Notes: generated by a model not told the origin, from the letters alone. Counted from the first letter of the stretch, positions 21,549 to 37,509 are shown. The stretch is 64,000 nucleotides of DNA from Elymus sibiricus (GCA_039707655.1 CM077676.1:80771395-80835394), one strand, 5' to 3'. Numbers and translations: made by a program.

Positions 21549-23036
21549 CTTCTCCGATGGCACATTTCTTTTGGGGGGACTTGGGAGACGGACATAAATA
21601 CCATCTTGCGAACTGGGGTCTGATTTCTCAGAAAAAGGACTTTGGTGGCCTGGGGGTACCCAACTTAAGAGATTTTAACATGGCCTTGTTAGCTTCTTGG
21701 GCCAAGAGATATTTCATGGATAGTGATAAAGATTGGGTTAGATTGATAGATCATAAATATAGAACTGGTAAGCCTAATCTGTTGTGGTCTAAACAGGGTG
21801 TGGGATCCCCTTTTTGGAAAGGGGTTACCTGGGCATTTGAAGGCATGAGGCCTTTTTTTAGATGGAAACTGGGTAATGGTGATAAAATCAGTTTCTGGAA
21901 TGACGCCTGGGTTGGGGATTCTTCCCTGAAAACTCAGTTCTGGGAGGTGTATGATATTTGTCAGCAACAACAATGTGTAGTGTCGGATGTATGGGATGGC
22001 TCCAACCTGAAGCTCACTTTTAATAGGTGTGTGGATGCTGAGTTTATGAAAAAATGGCATGCCTTGATCCAGACCATCTCTGCCAAAAACTTAACCAATG
22101 AGGCAGACCAACCCGTTTGGCTGCTGGAGCCATCAGGGATTTATTCGGTCAGCACTTTTTACAGCATGATTAACTGGGGAGGGGTTTCTACCCCTTTTTG
22201 GAAAAATTTCTGGAAAATAGTGGTGCCTAACAGATATTTAGTTTTTGTGTGGTTGGCTTTTAATAATAGAATTCTTACCAGAGATAACCTGAGTAAAAGG
22301 AGGGTGGTGGAGGACTTAACCTGCTTGTACTGTAGTGAGAATGAATCAGTCCACCATTTGTTCTTTGAATGTGTTGTAGTTAAACAGATTTGGTGTGATG
22401 TTGCTGAAGCATTTGGTTTCAGTGCGCCTAGAGATATGGCTGAGCTCTCTTCCTTTTGGAATATGAATAACAAGAAAACTGTCATGAACATTTCTTGTGT
22501 TGCCACCATTTGGGGCATTTGGACTATGCGTAATGACCTCTGTTTTCAGGGCGTGCCGTGGACAAGCACTCGTGTGATCTTGGGGAGGATCAGCTCTTCT
22601 CTACACCAATGGAAAGTTCTCTGCGGGGGCGATCTATCGGTGCTACTACAACGTTGTCTCCAGCTCCTGGACCGCCGAAGAGGCGAGCTGCTCAGAATCG
22701 CCTGGGATGGGAGCTAGGAGCTTGCACAAAAAGGAACCTGGGCGGGAGTGTGCTGAGAGCTCACTCGGGATGACTCAAAAGCTGATGGTCGTTCTATATT
22801 CATGTAACAAAACTTTGTGTTATGCCTGGTGGTTCTGCTGCTGCCGCCCTGCGTGGCTATTAGACTTTATATCTGGGCAGCTTCATGGAAAGAGCGTTTT
22901 AGGTTTAGCTGGCTTTACTTTCTCTGGCCTGCTATTCTCTGGTTAGATCCGAGCGCTTGTAACAGTCTTTGGGACTTGTTTTGCCCCGTTTTCTAATAAA
23001 AAATGGGGTGGGGGGAAACCCCTTTCGATCAAAAAA
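21549..23036 (+). mobile_element. 5'-truncated LINE insertion
   Basis: A 1488-bp insertion ending in an oligo-A tail is flanked by a 12-bp duplication AATTATACCTCA (21537-21548 and 23037-23048). The body holds only the C-terminal part of a LINE polyprotein plus a 3' UTR. This is the product of target-primed reverse transcription with 5' truncation. The clean target duplication and long open frame indicate a fairly young insertion. Confidence 0.9.
21557..22717 (+). pseudogene. LINE ORF2 C-terminal fragment with zf-RVT domain
   Basis: An open frame of 386 codons begins 8 bases inside the truncated LINE, so its ATG is a chance start inside the former ORF2. Residues 1-100 (GGLGVPNLRDFNMALLASWA) are the region after the reverse transcriptase. 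Residues about 195-290 (PFWKNFWKIVVPNRYLVFVWL, CLYCSENESVHHLFFEC) are the reverse-transcriptase zinc-binding domain with C-x2-C and H-x4-C ligands. The endonuclease and polymerase core are missing, so the fragment cannot transpose itself. The frame has no stops, consistent with recent insertion. Confidence 0.85.
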
Positions 23037-23256
23037 AATTATACCTCAACCAAAAACATATTCTACCTACACATTTATGTTTTTTGTTTGGATATATATT
23101 GTAATAAACGGCCTTAAATAACAGGGTTCAAGGTCGGCCGGTGATACGATGGCAGATAAGCTTCATCGTCGAGAGTAAACAACCAAAATCATCAGATAAA
23201 TGAATTAGTGATTAAAGGAGCTAGGGGTGTAAACACAACCAAAATGCCCGCCTAGA

Positions 23257-26352
<3,096 letters not shown>

Positions 26353-26369
26353 ATCAACGACTCTATGCC

Positions 26370-27041
26370 CCTGATCTAGTCTAATCTTTCCTCCTCCACA
26401 AGAAAAGCTATTCTCCTCCCGTCGGCGCCGCCGCCGGTCCGCCCCATCTCCGATGGCCTCTAGGCCATGGAGGTGCGGAGGATCTCGGCCCCCCGCCGGC
26501 GGGAGGGACCCCGTTCTCGTTCTTGTTAGATTCAGTGTCTTGGTTGGAGCTGTGTGGCGACGGCTATATCCCTTAGTAGGAATAATGTCTCCCACGTTCT
26601 ATCCCCGTCCCGATGGTGTGTCTAGCATCGTCGGAGGGCGTGTGGAGGTTTGTCTCCGTCGGATCTCACGGGATTCGGTCGGTGCTGGTCTTCGGTGGAT
26701 CTGTTTGGATCCGGTCTTCGTTCGTCTTTGTTTGGGTGTTTACAGGTTTGATCCTTCTGATCTACGACTTTCTTCATCGGCGATGGTTGCTACTCTGGTG
26801 CGCTGGTCCTATGGGGCCTTAGCACGACGACTTCCCGACTGTTTACTACAACAAGGTTTGCCCGGCTCCGGTGAGGGAGGGGCGATGACGGCGGCGCGCC
26901 TTCGGCTCGCTCCAGTGCTTGTAGTCGTCGCTAGGTGGTCCACGGACATGGTTGTAATTTTTATTATCTCTGTTGTTCTTTGTACTGCCATGATTGAAGA
27001 TGAATAGATTGGAAGTTTCTCGCAAAAAAAAATAAAAAAAA
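26370..27041 (+). mobile_element. Poly(A) retroposon with 17-bp target-site duplication
   Basis: The 672-bp insertion ends in A-runs (27024-27041) and is flanked by ATCAACGACTCTATGCC at 26353-26369 and again at 27042-27058. That is the mark of LINE-machinery retroposition. The 5' half is GC-rich. A 184-codon open frame (26453-27007) spans most of it but shows no domain I recognise, and the related copy at 42473-42862 does not keep it. It may be a LINE 3' end, a non-autonomous retroposon family or a retrocopied transcript. Confidence 0.85.
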
Positions 27042-27389
27042 ATCAACGACTCTATGCCTCAATCTTGAATTTTGTTGAACATTTAGTCCCTCAAGTCATT
27101 GAAGATGGTTTTAGATGATGTGGTGATGCTTTCAGTTATCCAAACCTATTCATAAGAAGAAGAAGAAAATGTGTTTTTTCTAAAAAAATCATAAAAATGC
27201 AAAAAATAAGAAACACTTTTTTTATGGCAAGGAAAAATACACTAAAATTTATAACTACAAATTAGAAAGTGGATCAAAATATCTCATAAAATACACAACC
27301 ATAATCTAGACATTAAAAACTGGAAAACAAATAAAAGGTACTCAGGAAGAACCACTGAACTGAATAAAAAAAAAAGTGTAGTATTTTTT

Positions 27390-28520
27390 TATGGTCCCTC
27401 GACTGCCAACTACGATCTTCCATGAACGCTCATTTTTTTTGTAGGTTCTATTGACTTTCCAATTTACTCAGAATATTTAGTTTCTAGAATTTCCATATTT
27501 TTTTCATATATCTTTTTTATATTTTTGTTTTTAATATTCCTATTTTATAACAGTTCCCTTGGACTTTTATTATCATTTATGAGCACATTTTTCATTCTAG
27601 TAGTGTCTACACATGGGTGAAACAATTACCAATCAACAAAAAAGATCTATAACGATCCAAAGGAAAATACCGTACCGATACTAGAGCTAAATCCTCTGGG
27701 TTCAATCTGTTCGAAGTCATTTCAATGTCATGATTTTTTTTCATAAAATATTTCTAAGAATGTAGATATATTCGAAAACATTATGGAGTTAGTTTTTTTT
27801 TGTGAGAACATTGTGTAGTTAGTTGACTTTACTGCTGACCGCATTTAAATGATCAGACTTGTCGTGTTTTGACTGTCAACTAGAAGCAACATATTTCTCA
27901 TTTTATCATGAATGCTCTTTTTTTGTAAATTTCTTATTTTTTATCTATTTGGAATACCTTCTGTTTTTGTTTTCTATAATTTTATTAAATTTTGCTTGTA
28001 AAGTTTCTTTTAGCAAATTTCTAAATTTCTTTTGATTTTTTTTCGTGTTGGCCCTGCCACATGTGTGAAACTGTTGTTAGTCATCTGAAACAACCAATGG
28101 TCCATGCCGGAAAATCCCAAAAAACTTGTGCCGTTAGTTGACCTCACCTCTAACATTTTGCTCCGTCGCTCAAAAAATATGTATGATTTTGGCAATTAAG
28201 GGTCAAAATGTCATGTTTTGATTGTTATTAGAAGTATGCTTTCCCTATTTTCCATAAATGTTCCAAATTATCTGTGAATTGTCTTATTCATTTATTTATT
28301 TGGAATACTTTTTATTTTCATTTTCTATAATTATCTAAATTTCTATACTTCTAAATTTTTTATAGAAAATTCCTTTTATTCCTTCATGATTTCCTTTTAT
28401 TTGTCCCCTGTCACATGTGTGAAGCTATTGTCGGTCATCCGAAACAGCCTTGCAATGGTCCAATGTATAAAATCCGGGTTAAGTTTGTTCGAAGTCATTC
28501 ATGCATACCTCATGATTTTT
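27390..28520. repeat. Three diverged tandem units
   Basis: Shared landmarks recur in order. CACATG(G/T)GTGAA(A/G)C appears at about 27610, 28058 and 28412. TTCGAAGTCATT followed by CATGATTTTTTT appears at about 27710 and 28490. A T-rich segment around TTTCTATAATT lies before each CACATG landmark. Unit spacing is about 450 then 354 bases. No coding potential. Divergence is high, so this is an old local duplication. Confidence 0.6.
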
Positions 28521-28705
28521 TTTGTGCAAGATCAATAAAATTATCAATGACAAAACTTAGATGGGCTATGTTGTTGACCCTAGAGCTAACACACGGCTAC
28601 TTCACAGACAGAACATATACTATTACGACAGTTCTCCACATAGTCTTTCGCCCTGCTTTATAAATAAAGTCACACGGCCAAACAATACAAGGTAGTGAGG
28701 AAGCC

Positions 28706-28855
28706 CAGTGGCGAAGCTAGCCGGAGTAAGATGTGGGGTCATTGCTAATTTTTGAAATTATTTTCTTCACAATATAGAGTACTTATACAGTATTTTTAGG
28801 CTATTTTCTTCAAAAACTATGTGGTCAGCTGACCCCACAGCTTGAATCGGCACTG
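28706..28855. mobile_element. hAT-type MITE (150 bp)
   Basis: It begins CAGTGGCGAAGC and ends GAATCGGCACTG, with inner arms sharing GTGGGGTCA. It is flanked by an 8-bp duplication AGGAAGCC at 28698-28705 and 28856-28863. An 8-bp target duplication with CAGTG-type ends is diagnostic of the hAT superfamily. Non-coding, so mobilised in trans. Confidence 0.85.
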
Positions 28856-28863
28856 AGGAAGCC

Positions 28864-31049
28864 CTCTTACGAAACAAATAAAAGAGTAAACCGAACAACC
28901 GAAATCACACTGCGAAAACACACACAAGTGAACTACAAATGCCACAACTATGTTGCCGAGCATGAACACGAGAGAGCTTGAAGACGACGCCACACCACCA
29001 CCTAAGGCACCTGAGCTCCACGACGATTATGACAGTTGAGAGCCAAACATTTAAAAGATGTCCATCTTCTTTCCCTTAAGCACTCTGGTCTGACATTAAT
29101 TGATTTTTGGCCAAAGGAACATACATTAATTAGTTCGTTTCAAATACATGGTCAACAAATAAATGTACTTACAAAAAATATCTAGACACAGGAAAAATGA
29201 CAATGATTATTGCGAGTTACAGTTAAATTGCTTTTAGATAATGGAAGATGAACCTCTCCCGGCCTCAGCACACACAAGAAACATGCAGACAAGTACATGC
29301 CCTACAGCTAAGCATATAGGTTCCGGCTTATCTCTTTTCATTTCTTACTGTTCAACGGCTGGTACAGGATTGAATTGTTGGCCTGCAAGATTAGTTCACA
29401 TGAATCTTGATGCATTGGTTGGTGTGCAAGTTCAAGTTAGCTTAATGTACAATTGTACTAAGTTAGTGAGCTGCATGATTGGTGTATATATATGGACTGT
29501 GTTAGGCGTGCATGGATGAAAACGATTAACTAGGTGTGTACAGCAGAAATGCAGGACTTATGGTAAGCATGCATAGACGGATAGACCAATCTCAACTACT
29601 GGTTCTGTACGTAAAGACATAAAGATGGAAGATCAATGGTCACGAGAACATATTTAAAGAAAAAAACATTTTCTGAAATCAAAAGCGACCTTTATGTTGC
29701 ATGACTAGCTAGGGACCCTCACCTGCTTATAAATGTTTGGCAGCCGAATTAATTTAACTGTCAAAAGGAGTGCTCCGGGTCTGTTCCTTAATTTTGGTGG
29801 GTGCATTTGTCGCAAAGTTGCACCTTTATGCGAGAAAGATAGGCTGCATCTTCAAAAGGTTTTGGGGGATTCTATGACTATACGAGTAGGGTATGGTATT
29901 TTTCATGTGTTACTTGCAATTATACACTCACGATTGAGTACAAGGCTTTGGAAAAACTATCTATAATCATCGATCACTACCAAGAACGCCATCTGAATCG
30001 GTTAAAGCGAAATAGTCGGGCAAACTCCGTGCCAGAGGTTGTATATGACGATGAGTAGCGTATAACTATCGTAGTTAATATTGTATATGTGTATGATGCA
30101 CTAGGGGTCTTCTAGATGCGTGACCATAGCCCCATTCGGTGGCTACTCTAGGAGGCATGGAATCACACCAACTAACGAAGTTATCCCTAAGTTGGTGGAT
30201 GAATAAGAGTTCCACTCGAAGATGGATCCGTGCATGCTAAGACACTACTCGACAACTGTATATAAAGGTGAAGCCACCCCTGCGGAAAACAAAACCGACC
30301 CAGATCACCTACTACCAACTCTCAGAAGAGCTACAACTCTCTCAAGATCCAGAAGTTCCCAAGAAGCCTTCCGACAAGCCAGGGTTGCCAGACCGATCAA
30401 CTCCCGACTAGTTGTAGATCCTATCCAGACGAGACGAAACACCACCCTTGTAATCTCTTAGGAAGATCAATACAAGCCAAGATGTACATGGGTAGTGGTA
30501 CTATTCTTAGGGAGGCCCAAACATATATAAATCAATGTTGTTATAGCGAAACACTCATTGCCACTACCAACCCCACTCTTACTTTTACGCATCTATATGA
30601 TCGTAAGATTAACGGTTAACTAATCGTCTACAATAGATAAAAGAGCCAGTTGATACATGAATGATCCTTGCTCCTTTTCATTGGTAGTAGTCAAACGCAT
30701 GCATAGAAGTTGCAAGTTTGACATGATGTTTCAAGCCTCCCTGCTAAGGCAAGAGGGTCCTCCCGACCGTTACCCGATCAAATCCGATGTACCACCATAC
30801 CATGGTACAAAGACAAAGCCGGACAAATTAAGCATCATTTATGGCCATAGAGAACAAAAAAGAAGTGTCGCAAATTCATCTTTCATAAACATACCATGGC
30901 ATGGGAGGATTCTCGTGCTTCCCCATCCGCATGTGTCGCGGCCACACACTTTATGTGTTGTGGCACATCAAGAAACCGCCAGGTCTTTAACGGCGACACA
31001 CAAACTTACTATGAGGTGGCTCAGCTAGGTCCGGCAGATATTATTCACA
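28864..31049. other. Intergenic stretch, no supported gene
   Basis: Several open frames of 60-123 codons occur but none shows a domain. A TATA-like TGTATATAAAGG near 30258 suggests an LTR-like promoter, but no matching ends were found. Confidence 0.35.
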
Positions 31050-34000
31050 CTAGTTAGATGCCCGTGCGTTGCCACGGGCTCGTAACATGATCATGTAGGC
31101 ACAAGAATTTTATGGAGTAGATTCAAATGGTCGATTTTAATAACAGACTCACGTAGAAGATGGTATCTTGATTAATATATTTTCACACGTTAAGCCTTTC
31201 ATAGACCTTGTTTATTATTTTACTCCCTTTGGTTCATGGAGACGCCTTTCTTGATCATGGTTCTACTAACATTTCCACTCCAGTCATCAGTTATTCATCC
31301 CGGTCATGTAAATTATAGCGACATGTGTGGATCAGATACTCTAAATACATTGTAGGGCCTTATCTGTACAAAAAGGACATCTCCAGGGCTCTGTAAACTA
31401 CCAAAATACAAGGATATATAGTTTCAGCAGAACATTACCATTCACATTGTTTTTATTGTATGTAGTAGATTTATCAACACAGTTTCCATAGGTTGCAGTC
31501 CTTCTACATGCGACGACCATACCATTATCATGAGGAGCTCGCATATGTGGTCAGCATGCATGAGCCTCACCCTCCTCTGTGAACTCGTAAAAAGACATTC
31601 CAAATCCTCTTCTGTCAAGGACACTTCAATGAACTTGTATCCCTAAGATGGAGTGCTTGAGGCATTGCCTCACCGTGCTGGCATGTGTTTTTGTGCCCGG
31701 TGCCATAAAAGGTGGCCTTTTGGTTGACTGGATTCAAAGCTCTCTGAATTGAGAAACAACTGGAGCAATTGCTGCCTCCACCACTTCAAAATTACTTGGT
31801 AGGATATGTATTCACTAATTGCAGTAAAAATAATGATAGGGGCATCCACCGTATTTTTCTTTGGAAACATTGACATGATCGATTTGTGTTTGCACATTAT
31901 CTGCAAACACAAAAAAAATACAGAGAGAACATGAATCAAATATGGCCATCTCCATCCAAAAAAAATCATATGTAAAAATAACATCACAAACAAGTCACTA
32001 AAAATATAACCATCACATGGAAAAGAAGGTGAAAATAACTGAAATATTTCACGAAAAATATAATCATCGAATGGAAAAATAAGGTGAAAATAACTATACA
32101 TGCTAATATTTTTTTTTATCTTTTTACCTAGCAAATTACACGCCAACATTTCTTAATAAGAAATTATTCCTCTCATTGGAAGACATGCACCGACCATCTC
32201 TTTCTCCCTTGCATCATCTATCAGTCTTTCCGCCTCTCATCTTCCCGCCACCCTGACTTCAGATACGGACTATGTTGACACCGACCTCGTGTACCACCAT
32301 TGTTATTTAGCTCCCTAACCTCCACGCCACTTGCTGCTAGCTGCTCCCTTCCCTCGGCACCCGCGTTGATCCCCTCACTTCAGTTGCACCCAACCTGAGT
32401 TTTTCCGATAGACAAATGTATGTTCTCTGGATTTGGAGATATTCATGGTTCGTTTTTATACATTATTAGCATGTTTTGTAAATATTCATGGTTCCTTTTT
32501 CTGTGTTATACCCATGTTTTGTAGATAGCATCTTGTTCTGTTTGAAAAAGAAGGCTCCATGGATCTGTGTATTTTCCTCAAGGATTGTCACTTGACCGAT
32601 GGCCAAATAAGTCTATTTCTAGTTCAATTGCATGGCGTACAAATTTCTATGATTCCTATTCATTGGTGTGATCTAATGTGTAATTTGTCAGAATAATGCA
32701 GTGCAATACGAAATCATTATAAACTGGAATAAGCTTGCTTTGACATCTTATGAATGCAGAAAATATTGCTTTCTGGGATGTTGTTTGTTGCAACTCTTTT
32801 ATTTGCTTCGCTTATCTCTACTTCTCATGCCTGTAGAACCATGCAGATATCGTACATGTAGACTGCTACTTCGTAATCTGGAGACCCACTTAAGCTATCA
32901 TACATGCACATATCTAATGTACGCTAGTGGATTATGCTGCCATTTGGATCTCAAGTTCTGAACATTTATCGTTTCTCATTTGATACAAATGGTACCTGCT
33001 TAATTGGACTGAACTGCTCTGATTTATGCATGACCGGAGTAATGCACCATTAGTTGGTAAGAAATAATGTCAATATGAGACCTCTCGACAGCAACCATTT
33101 TTTCTGCGAGGAACAGTACCAAGTTTCAACTTTATTTTGCCCCTTTCCATGTTTTGAAATCATTAGCAAATCATATGAAGCATGATAACAATGTTTAAGT
33201 TGATTCGGTGAAGATGTGCCTCTAATTTTCGACTACATTAAAAAACTGGTAGTCCTCCCTACTGAGAGTTCTATATATGAAGTTACAAAACAAAAAAATG
33301 AGAAGATCTTCAGGATTTGATCCCACTAACTACATAACATTGGATGCAACGACATATTATAAAGACTTTGTTTACCTCATCGACCAATCACATGGACTCC
33401 TGCTCTAATCCTCTTCCCATGAACACGATCATGTAACTAACAAACAAAATCTTGTCCATGCAAGATGTTGGTCCGTTGGCTTTGCTAGGTTCACCAAGTC
33501 ACTGGATGTGACCTTGCTTGGTCATAGCTTCATTAATTCCTTGATGTTAATAGTGCTACCATACCTATGCATGCAAGACAACAAGACACACATGTGAAAA
33601 ACCTCCTGTATATTTGTAAATAGCTCAAGTAAGATAGCCATAGTACACTTTGCCTAGTTCCAACAGGATACTAAATTTTGCAGTTGCTCAACATATGACG
33701 CAACAGATATTCAACATTAAACATGGTCTTGTTCCAAAAAAGAAAACTTTTGTTATCAGTATACAATCAAGTGTGCCTATGTATTCTATACAAAAACATG
33801 GCAAGGTTAGAAATTATTGGAATTGCAAGGTGACCCAGGACCAGGAGTGGAGGAAGGTCCCTAAATCATCTAAAGAATAAATGCATGGCTAAGTGATTGA
33901 TACCTTTCCTTTTTAAATAATATGACAATCTCCAGTAGGGCAATCACCAAAGTTTGGCAGCGAAGAAAGATTTTAGCATCCTACAGTCAGCTCCTCTCCT

Positions 34001-35868
34001 CCTCTCTGTGAGAGGACAGTGTAAGTTCGATACTTTGGAGATATCCACTCAACAAAAGAAACTATAAAATAAGATAATCTACAACATATTGAGGCGATAC
34101 ATAATTTGTGCAACACACACAATAAATATTCCTGAAATCAACAGTCTAGAAAATATGATTGAATGATGATGCCAATAAGACAACAACAAATGCAGAAGAA
34201 TTCTCACCAACAAGTAATTAAGAAAATTGACCAGCAGTTAATATAGATAAGGCCGGGAGATGAACAATTATAAAAGATCAACAGTGAATTGTAGAAATAT
34301 AGAGATAGCTTCATAATCACAGTGTGTTGAAGAAATATAAACAACATGCATGTTTACATGCCAGTGGCTATCCAATCAGCTATCTTCTGTGTGCGCATGT
34401 GTTGCTAGTCAATCAGTCAATCCACTTATTCGAGCTATGCCGCTACCCAAGTTTGATCTCTCTCAAGGCAAGCCAGCTTTGCTGCGTTTGCAATTTGCCG
34501 TCGGCCAAAGACACGTGACAGCTGACATACTGGTTTCAGAAATATACATATGCTAGTGGTTTACATATCTCGATCAAGGATCATCTGAGTGTCTGACAAT
34601 TTGACATGACCCTTTCGTAAGAGGGACATAGGATCCACATATTACTTCATACATGATACATGTCAGATCTCTTCATAACATGTAGGCATTTCAGGTAAGA
34701 CGAACATGTTTTAGAACATCCTGTGTGGAAACTAAAATAAATAAATAAATAAAGAGCATTAATTGTCTATCAGTCCTTTTCGCCATTATGACTATAAGGA
34801 TTTTTTTTTTTCAATTCACACAGGAAAATATATTGATCCAGCGATTCTCAATGTCGATTGTTTACCATATGGTTTTAATCAACCTGCCATCAAACGCACT
34901 GCATATATCTGTGTCGGATAACAATATGCTAATGAACATTTATTCTCCACTTGATTTAAATAATCATTCATTCTCCATTAAAATTGCAATATGCACCTAA
35001 TTAATCTCACAACACAACTCAGTACGCTGAATAAATCCAAACGCGCTCACCAAAAATTATAGAACTTGTCAAGAAAGAAAGAGACGCACTACCAAAAATT
35101 ATAGAACGTGAGAGCAATATGCACTATACACACGGGCAAAATACAATGACAATGCAGGAGAGAACCGAGATTGACGTACCTGTGATGGTGTCCTCGATGG
35201 AGCAGAGGGATTCCTGAAGTCTGGGATGTTGGCTTTCCACGCATCGACGTACATCTGCTACGCCTCACGCAGGCGCCGCCGCATTCCCTTGGGGAGGCCG
35301 ACGAACGTGGTGATGCCGAGTATGACCCGCCACAGCGCGATTTATGCCAGAGTATGAGTTGCGGCTTGCGACGCGCAGGTGCTCCCTTCCCCTCCCCCTT
35401 CTTCATCTTGATTGGTGGTGAGCGGCGTGTGAGCTCCGGCGAGCTCATCCGCAGGCGTGGTGCGTGCAGTGATGGCGGGGTTCGGCGGCGGCGGAACCTG
35501 ACGATGTCCAAGCGGGGCGGCGAGCCCCCGGCGTGGGCGTGGAGGAGCGCCGACGGATTCGTCCTCCGGCGAGGTAGGTCGGACCGGTGGCGAACGAGGG
35601 AGCTCTGTCCAGCAGACGACGGCGGCGGCGGGGGTTGTGTCATGTGTGCCTTGATTGGATCTCACGCATGAGAGAGAGAGGTCGAAAAAGGAAAGGGAGA
35701 TACGGGATGCAGGCGCGGGCCAGGTTTTTTCATCGGTTTTTCTACTGTGATGATGTGGGACAGAAAAATCGTTGGAGGAGGAGGTCCGGTCAGTGGGAGG
35801 GAGGCCTTTCGATAGGGTGGCAGGGTAACGAACGAACGAAGTACGAACTCCCCCATTAGGAGTAGAGA
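31050..35868 (-). mobile_element. Non-autonomous Helitron, 4.8 kb
   Basis: On the minus strand the element starts TCTCTACTCCTAATGGGGG at 35868, preceded by A. It ends with a GC-rich hairpin (31060-31079, arms GCCCGTG and CACGGGC), six bases and CTAG at 31050, followed by T. TC at the 5' end, hairpin plus CTRR at the 3' end and insertion between A and T are the defining Helitron features. No Rep/helicase reading frame is visible, so it depends on a partner. The 5' half on the minus strand contains GC-rich, exon-like sequence, probably captured from a host gene. Confidence 0.8.
35180..35660 (-). pseudogene. Possible captured gene fragment in the Helitron
   Basis: This is the only GC-rich part of the Helitron. 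On the minus strand a reading such as IALWRVILGITTFVGLPKG, then an in-frame stop, then QMYVDAWKANIPDFRNP runs into a good splice donor (CACAG|GTACGTC at 35180/35179). The composition, apparent exon end and position fit transduplication by the Helitron. Another frame across the same bases is open for 184 codons but low-complexity. The source gene is not recognised. Confidence 0.35.
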
Positions 35869-36884
35869 TACAGCTCCTCTAGTTTCTAAATTTTAAAAAA
35901 AAAAAGCTCCTCTAGTTTCCTATTCCACGAGTAGTTGGCTTGCCATTCCGTGGGATTTAGGTTTAACCCCGGAAAAAAAAATATGTTTGCACATGGCTGT
36001 AAAAAAACTCCGCCCTTCTAATTGGAGGAAGAGCAGTGCTCATGCTTGAATGTACCATATCTTTCACAAGTCCTCCACCACATGAACGCACGCACACACT
36101 TTTTACCCTGCGGATCTCAGCCGCTCATCTCCCACAAGCTTTTTACCCTGCCTCTGAGCCACTCATCTCAGATCTCTAGTACTCGTCAGCCAGATCGCAG
36201 CAGGAGTCAGAAGTTACACACACATAGAAAAGGATGGCCGTTGTTCCTTCTGACTCTCTCTGATCATCCACCATCCACACACACATCTCTTGTCAGCCGT
36301 TGCGTCGATATCTCTTCCGATCATTCTCACCACAAGATCCGAGTATACAGGTGAAACCGTACGTGCCTGGCCACTACGATCGAACCGGTTTACGGGTGAA
36401 GTCAACGTGTAGCCTGATGGTGGTGTGGTTTGGTTGCGTGCATGCATGCATGTGTGCGCTGTACAGTTTGGATCGGTCGATCACTGTGCGCCGGTCGATC
36501 GGATGATGGATTCGATGCCAAAATGATTGGCGCCACTCGCGCGCAAAGCGACCGTCGACTGAGTGACCGGTATTTAGGTCGAGCTAGCAGGCGACCCTGG
36601 AGCATGCCACATATGCATGCAGATAGAAAATACAGGTCCTTTTTTGACGTGCATGCATGTGCATGCGTACGCTTTTCCGTTTTTTTTCCTTATTAAAAGA
36701 TTGCGTGAGTGCATAGTCAGGTCTATTATTCCCAAAACAAAAAAAAGGGTCATGAAATATGTGTACTCCTATATGAAATATGTGAGATCTTACGTTGAGA
36801 TCGTGGAAATTTTCTTTTCTGTTTTTTTTCCTTAGATTATGTCACTTGACTAAGACTTGGTTGAGTCTCAGCAGACTGGGATCT
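35869..36884. other. Intergenic stretch, no supported gene
   Basis: The motif AGCTCCTCTAGTTTC occurs twice within 50 bases beside the Helitron 5' end (35871-35920). The rest has only overlapping short frames and GCATGCATGC-type runs. Confidence 0.35.
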
Positions 36885-37030
36885 AGCCACACCCTTTTCA
36901 GAAAAATATACTCTATTCCTATGAACATCTTCGAGAGACTGAGCTGACAGATCTTGAGATCGATGAAATTGTCACAGACGCCTCGTTTGACGACCAAGGC
37001 ATACCACTCACAGAGCAGTGGTAGAAAGTC
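36885..37030 (-). mobile_element. Au-type SINE remnant
   Basis: The minus strand reads ATCTCAAGATCTGTCAGCTC, then CAGTCTCTCGAAGATG and TTCATAGG. The same series, ATCTCAAGGTCTACCGGCTC and GGAGGTGCTCATAGGGG, occurs in the better copy at 50953-51212. The tRNA-like head is lost. Confidence 0.55.
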
Positions 37031-37509
37031 AGGTTTCATCATAAGGAACCTAGCCATTTCTTTAAGCTATGCTCAGTTCGCACGAGATATGTATTCATGT
37101 GAAGAGAATCTCATGCTGCTCCGCCTTACACGTGAAGTGTTCAGTGGTACGTAGTACATCATTTTCCTCCGAGAATAATATATGGTTCTGAATAGAGTGA
37201 TGAACGAAACGTCACTTGTGCACGTACGTACTATACCCCCACAGAACAGATGCAGTAGTGCCAATATACTCCTATCAACCCCGTGATCGATCGGTCCCTC
37301 GATTGCACGCATTTGCCCTTCTTTCTCGCCATAGTTTGGCACGCATACATATGCTATTCGTTCCGTTACAAGCAAGTCACGAGCTAGGACCAGGACATCG
37401 TCATCGATCGCATGCGTGGTGTAGACACGTACGCCTGTAGTAGCAATGAACCATCACACAGGGATGAAGGAGCGGGCCCCACAAAAATGTGAGAAGTTAG
37501 TTTAAAATT

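Larger units (their letters stand above)
21316..23150. repeat. Diverged tandem duplication, second unit split by a LINE
   Basis: Unit A (about 21316-21515) and unit B (about 21517-21548 continuing at 23049-23150) share GTGCTGGAATCA, AATTATACCTCAAC, TTCTACCTACACATTT, TGTTTTTTGTTTG and AACAGGGTTC.AGGTCGGCC in the same order. Removing the LINE at 21549-23036 restores unit B. Unit A has about 60 extra bases. Confidence 0.75.

Noticed and set aside
30120..30650. Possible LTR, because of a TATA-like TGTATATAAAGG and a polyadenylation-like region
   Set aside because: No TG...CA ends, no primer binding site and no target duplication could be found.
36420..36670. Repeated GCATGCATG runs as a regulatory (RY-type) cluster
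   Set aside because: Such runs occur many times in the window without a nearby gene, so they carry no specific support.
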